From the NCBI GenBank assembly GCA_002384935.1, contig DGCD01000017.1, positions 62,001 through 126,000 on the forward strand: a stretch of 64,000 nucleotides of DNA, read 5' to 3'. The notes below the pieces were generated by a model, which was given only the letters and a program-made list of their open reading frames with translations, did no database searches and was not told where the DNA came from. Origin of the DNA: Pusillimonas sp. UBA3987. GTDB taxonomy: Bacteria; Pseudomonadota; Gammaproteobacteria; Burkholderiales; Burkholderiaceae_B. The position numbers and the translations under genes are program-made. Numbering within the stretch: the first letter of the stretch is position 1; each line of letters opens with the position of its first letter. This document shows positions 61,925-64,000 of this stretch, piece by piece.

Positions 61925-63933
61925 CAGTGAACCATCAGCACAAAATAGGTTAGAAACGCCAGAATGCCGATAATCATGGCAAACGCGTAGTGATAAATGT
62001 AGCCGGACTGGATATGCCGGCTAACGGCCGCCACCATGCCAACCACATGGGCACTGCCATTAACCAGCACACCGTCGATGAAGCCGCGGTCACCCTTCTG
62101 CCACAAGCCCCGACCCAGGCACCGCGCGCCGCGCATAATAACCTGCTCGTTGAACCAGTCGGCATAGTATTTGTTTTCCAGCACTGTGTTCAGCCCGGAA
62201 AGCTTCGACTTGATGGCTGCCGGCACGGCAGGATTCACCATGTAGCAATACCAGCAAATAACGAAGCCTGCGACCACCAACCAGAATGGCAGCGTGATAA
62301 AACCGTGCAAGCCATAAGCCAGCCAGCCGTGCCAGCCTTCAGCCAGATCCGCCATGGCCGGGTGCGACGGCAGGTTTGCAATAACACCGCTAAAGTAGCC
62401 GTTGAACAACAAGGGGTCGACAAACCAGATACCCGCAATCACCGACGGAATCGCCAGCAATACCAGCGGCACTGTCACCACCCAGGGTGACTCATGGGGC
62501 GCACCGCCATGATGAGCATGATCATCGTGACCGTGGCTGCCATGCTCTGGCGAGCCATGCGCAGGGAAGCGCTCTTTGCCATGGAAGACAAGAAAATATA
62601 CACGGAAGGAATAAAGCGAAGTCACCAATACGCCAATCAGGGTTGCGTAATAGGCAAAACCCGCGCCCCATACATTTGCCGCGCCGGCCGCTTCGATAAT
62701 GTGTTCCTTCGAGTAGTAACCTGAAAAGAACGGGGTACCCACCAGGGCTAGCGTCCCCATCAGGAAAGTTATCCAGGTAATCGGCATGTATTTACGCAGG
62801 CCACCCATGTTGCGAATGTCCTGATCGTGATGCATGCCGATAATGACGGAGCCCGCACCCAGGAACAGCAACGCTTTGAAAAAAGCGTGCGTCATTAAGT
62901 GGAAAATGGCCACCGAGTACGCCGATGCACCCAGGGCAACTGTCATGTAGCCCAGTTGGGAAAGCGTGGAATAAGCGACAACGCGCTTGATGTCATTCTG
63001 GATAATCCCCAGGATACCCAGGAACAGGGCACCGATGGCACCAATGACGATGATGAATGACAAAGCCGTATCGGAAAGTTCGAATACCGGTGAAAAGCGG
63101 GCCACCATAAAAATACCGGCGGTAACCATTGTGGCTGCGTGGATCAGCGCCGAAATAGGTGTAGGGCCTTCCATCGAATCGGGCAGCCAGGAGTGCAACG
63201 GCACCTGGGCGGATTTACCCATGGCACCGATAAACAGGCAAATACACGCCACCGTAACAAGCGACCAATCGGTGCCGGGGAACGACGTTTCCGCCAGCGA
63301 ACCTGCCTGTGAGAAAACCTGGTCGTAATTCATGCTGCCGGTATAGGCAAACAGCAAGCCAATACCCAAAATAAAACCAAAATCGCCGACACGGTTAATG
63401 AGAAACGCTTTCATATTCGCGAAAATGGCTGTTGGCCGGGTATACCAGAAACCAATCAGCAAATACGACACCAAGCCCACCGCTTCCCAACCGAAGAACA
63501 GCTGCAGCATATTGTTGGCCATAACCAGCATGAGCATGGAAAAGGTGAACAATGAAATGTAGGCGAAAAAGCGCTGGTAACCCGGGTCATCTGCCATATA
63601 ACCAATGGTGTAAATGTGCACCATGAGTGAAACTGACGTGACGACCACCATCATCAGGGCGGTCAGGCTATCGATTAAAAAGCCGATTTCGATAGCGGTG
63701 CCGCCAATGGCATTCCATGTGTATACGGCGCCATTAAAGGTTTCCCCATTCAGTACCTGGAACAGCACTACAACCGAGCCAATGAACGAAATAAGCACAC
63801 CCAGAATGGTGATGCTATGGGCAGCCGAGCGACCCACCTGACGCCCCAGAAACCCTGTACCGAAAAGACCCGCCAATATCGCCCCCACCAATGGAGCCAA
63901 GGCAACAACAAGATATAAAGTGGTTGAACTCAT
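61924..63933 (-). CDS. nuoL: NADH-quinone oxidoreductase subunit L
   Basis: Largest membrane subunit of complex I, 669 residues. The antiporter core (about 1-490) shows FFGWEAVGLVSYLLIGFWY, KSAQVPLHSWLPDSMEGPTP and RVVAYSTLSQLGYM. The C-terminal extension includes a His-rich loop (about 468-485) and the long lateral helix region with its last membrane span, which braces NuoM and NuoN. The His-rich loop (HGSPEHGSHGHDDHAHHGG) is notable but seen in other Burkholderiales. The gap to nuoK is 14 bases. Confidence 0.97.
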   Translation of the reverse strand: MSSTTLYLVVALAPLVGAILAGLFGTGFLGRQVGRSAAHSITILGVLISFIGSVVVLFQVLNGETFNGAVYTWNAIGGTAIEIGFLIDSLTALMMVVVTSVSLMVHIYTIGYMADDPGYQRFFAYISLFTFSMLMLVMANNMLQLFFGWEAVGLVSYLLIGFWYTRPTAIFANMKAFLINRVGDFGFILGIGLLFAYTGSMNYDQVFSQAGSLAETSFPGTDWSLVTVACICLFIGAMGKSAQVPLHSWLPDSMEGPTPISALIHAATMVTAGIFMVARFSPVFELSDTALSFIIVIGAIGALFLGILGIIQNDIKRVVAYSTLSQLGYMTVALGASAYSVAIFHLMTHAFFKALLFLGAGSVIIGMHHDQDIRNMGGLRKYMPITWITFLMGTLALVGTPFFSGYYSKEHIIEAAGAANVWGAGFAYYATLIGVLVTSLYSFRVYFLVFHGKERFPAHGSPEHGSHGHDDHAHHGGAPHESPWVVTVPLVLLAIPSVIAGIWFVDPLLFNGYFSGVIANLPSHPAMADLAEGWHGWLAYGLHGFITLPFWLVVAGFVICWYCYMVNPAVPAAIKSKLSGLNTVLENKYYADWFNEQVIMRGARCLGRGLWQKGDRGFIDGVLVNGSAHVVGMVAAVSRHIQSGYIYHYAFAMIIGILAFLTYFVLMVH

Positions 63934-63947
63934 AGTTATTTATTCCA

Positions 63948-64000
63948 TCAACCGTTCAGGTGATCCAGTTCTTCAACATTGATGGTGTTCAGGTTACGGA
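63948..64000 (-). CDS. nuoK: NADH-quinone oxidoreductase subunit K, C-terminal fragment
   Basis: Only the last 17 codons and the stop are visible before the right edge. The reading frame gives RNLNTINVEELDHLNG and a stop, which matches the hydrophilic end of NuoK, and the place directly before nuoL is that of nuoK. The gap to the nuoL start is 14 bases. Confidence 0.85.
   Translation of the reverse strand, partial: RNLNTINVEELDHLNG

Overview
The window is a dense stretch of a proteobacterial core chromosome. Gene content and order point to a betaproteobacterium of the Burkholderiales, most likely the Alcaligenaceae (relatives of Bordetella, Pusillimonas, Advenella). The supporting blocks are yceD-rpmF-plsX-fabHDG-acpP-fabF joined to rpoE-rseA-rseB-mucD and lepA-lepB-rnc-era, an OmpR/EnvZ pair of the Bordetella RisA/RisS type beside a peroxiredoxin and ispF-ispD-mfd, the intracellular PHB depolymerase, and a DUF2818 gene after nuoN. 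This placement is inference from synteny and protein sequence; there is no rRNA gene in the window.

Layout. 1-14141 (minus): one long co-directional run from yceD to era, covering ribosome-linked genes, type II fatty acid synthesis, the envelope-stress sigma factor with its anti-sigma partners and protease, then EF4, signal peptidase, RNase III and the start of Era. 14228-15522 (plus): a Maf/YceF nucleotide pyrophosphatase and an RsmI-like methyltransferase. 15497-18748 (minus): the periplasmic methionine sulfoxide reductase MsrQ/MsrP, a HAD phosphatase and RluC. 18749-19290: the only gene-free stretch above 300 bases, apparently the long structured leader of rne. 19291-22338 (plus): RNase E, closed by a strong bidirectional terminator. 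22417-28961 (minus): accD, trpA, trpB, relA, pncB. 29147-32801 (plus): a redox and PHB-mobilisation run, fdxA-fpr-phaZ-rnfB-nth. 32894-37262: a LivF-like ATPase with degenerate motifs facing an ABC cluster livH, livM-livG fusion, livF. 37485-39485 (plus): msrB, yciB, bolA-like, PpiC-type isomerase. 39530-46173 (minus): ligA, zipA, smc. 46370-47674 (plus): lplT. 47687-49781 (minus): a family-4 type uracil-DNA glycosylase and a TsaB-RimI fusion. 49961-52691 (plus): ompR-envZ and a 2-Cys peroxiredoxin. 52696-53936 (minus): ispF-ispD. 53954-58365 (plus): mfd and serB. 58366-64000 (minus): DUF2818, nuoN, nuoM, nuoL and the tail of nuoK.

Most of this is ordinary housekeeping sequence. I saw no prophage, insertion sequence, CRISPR array, tRNA, rRNA or toxin-antitoxin pair, and I do not claim a new defence or metabolic system. 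The items most worth a second look are the multi-helix RNA at the expected 5' end of the rne transcript (18810-18899), the LivF paralogue whose Walker A lysine and ABC signature are both altered, the TsaB-RimI fusion, the soluble RnfB-like ferredoxin without other Rnf subunits, and two inverted repeats between pncB and fdxA.
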